A stretch of DNA of 64,000 nucleotides, taken from positions 83,446,257 through 83,510,256 of the forward strand of contig NC_080546.1 of NCBI RefSeq assembly GCF_028640845.1, in the 5' to 3' direction. The stretch is from Ahaetulla prasina. Lineage: Eukaryota; Chordata; Lepidosauria; Squamata; Colubridae. This document shows positions 63,961 to 64,000 of the stretch, piece by piece. The translations under genes were made by a program, and so were the position numbers. The notes below the pieces were generated by a model. The model searched no databases, was not told the DNA's origin, and worked only from the letters and a program-made list of their open reading frames with translations. The first letter of the stretch is position 1, and each line of letters opens with the position of its first letter.

Positions 63961-64000
63961 CAGCATTTTAACCCTTAACCACAAACGTACTATTTCACTT

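Overview
The window looks like a repeat-saturated, gene-free stretch of a squamate nuclear genome, most probably an advanced snake. The evidence is the combination of CR1-L3 LINEs ending in (AATAG/ATTCT)n pentanucleotide tails (from memory, the 'Snake1' type described in snakes), long GATA/ATCT arrays of the Bkm type, tRNA-derived SINEs with BovB-type and L2-type tails, RTE/BovB-like LINE sequence, L1 and L2 LINEs, several LTR families and many non-autonomous hAT elements. I found no convincing host protein-coding exon, tRNA, rRNA or CRISPR array. The longer open frames are either broken retrotransposon ORFs or simple repeats.

Layout. 0-13 kb: SINEs; two large hAT-like elements (1478-3080, holding a solo LTR, and 4271-5784, holding a SINE); a 750-bp pentanucleotide block; an L2 LINE split by a hAT MITE; a GATA array; a CR1 end; the first Snake1 copy. 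13-25 kb: an RTE/BovB-type LINE split by Snake1, a large palindromic element, two CR1-L3 lineages with AATAG tails, a Tigger-like element split by a MITE, and a 1.32-kb tandem duplication (22099-24745). 25-34 kb: three LTRs, one containing both a SPIN-like hAT element and an L1; a hAT element with an internal minisatellite that split a SINE; an inverted SINE pair. 34-41 kb: a tetranucleotide compound array, Tigger-like and jockey/CR1-group LINE pieces, and a 0.96-kb hAT element with five internal 135-bp repeats. 41369-45909: a complete Ty3/Gypsy-type LTR retrotransposon on the minus strand with identical 190-bp LTRs, 5-bp target duplication, tRNA-Ser-type primer site and frame-broken gag-pol. 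46-51 kb: a nest of L1 in L1, the inner one carrying a CR1 and a solo LTR, bracketed by inverted repeats. 51-64 kb: another tetranucleotide array, an L2 3' end, L1-in-CR1, a SINE with a 30-bp target duplication, solo LTRs, a Tc1 remnant with long terminal inverted repeats, the longest Snake1 copy (RT with FADD box) and MITEs inside an LTR and a CR1.

Nothing here acts as a gene pathway. The logic is insertional stratigraphy: target-site duplications (TSDs) visible by eye fix the order of many insertions (hAT 8 bp, LTR 4-5 bp, L1 and SINE 8-30 bp, CR1 essentially none). L2-tail and BovB-tail SINEs lie beside LINEs of the types expected to mobilise them. Family names are recognition from memory and were not checked against a repeat library.
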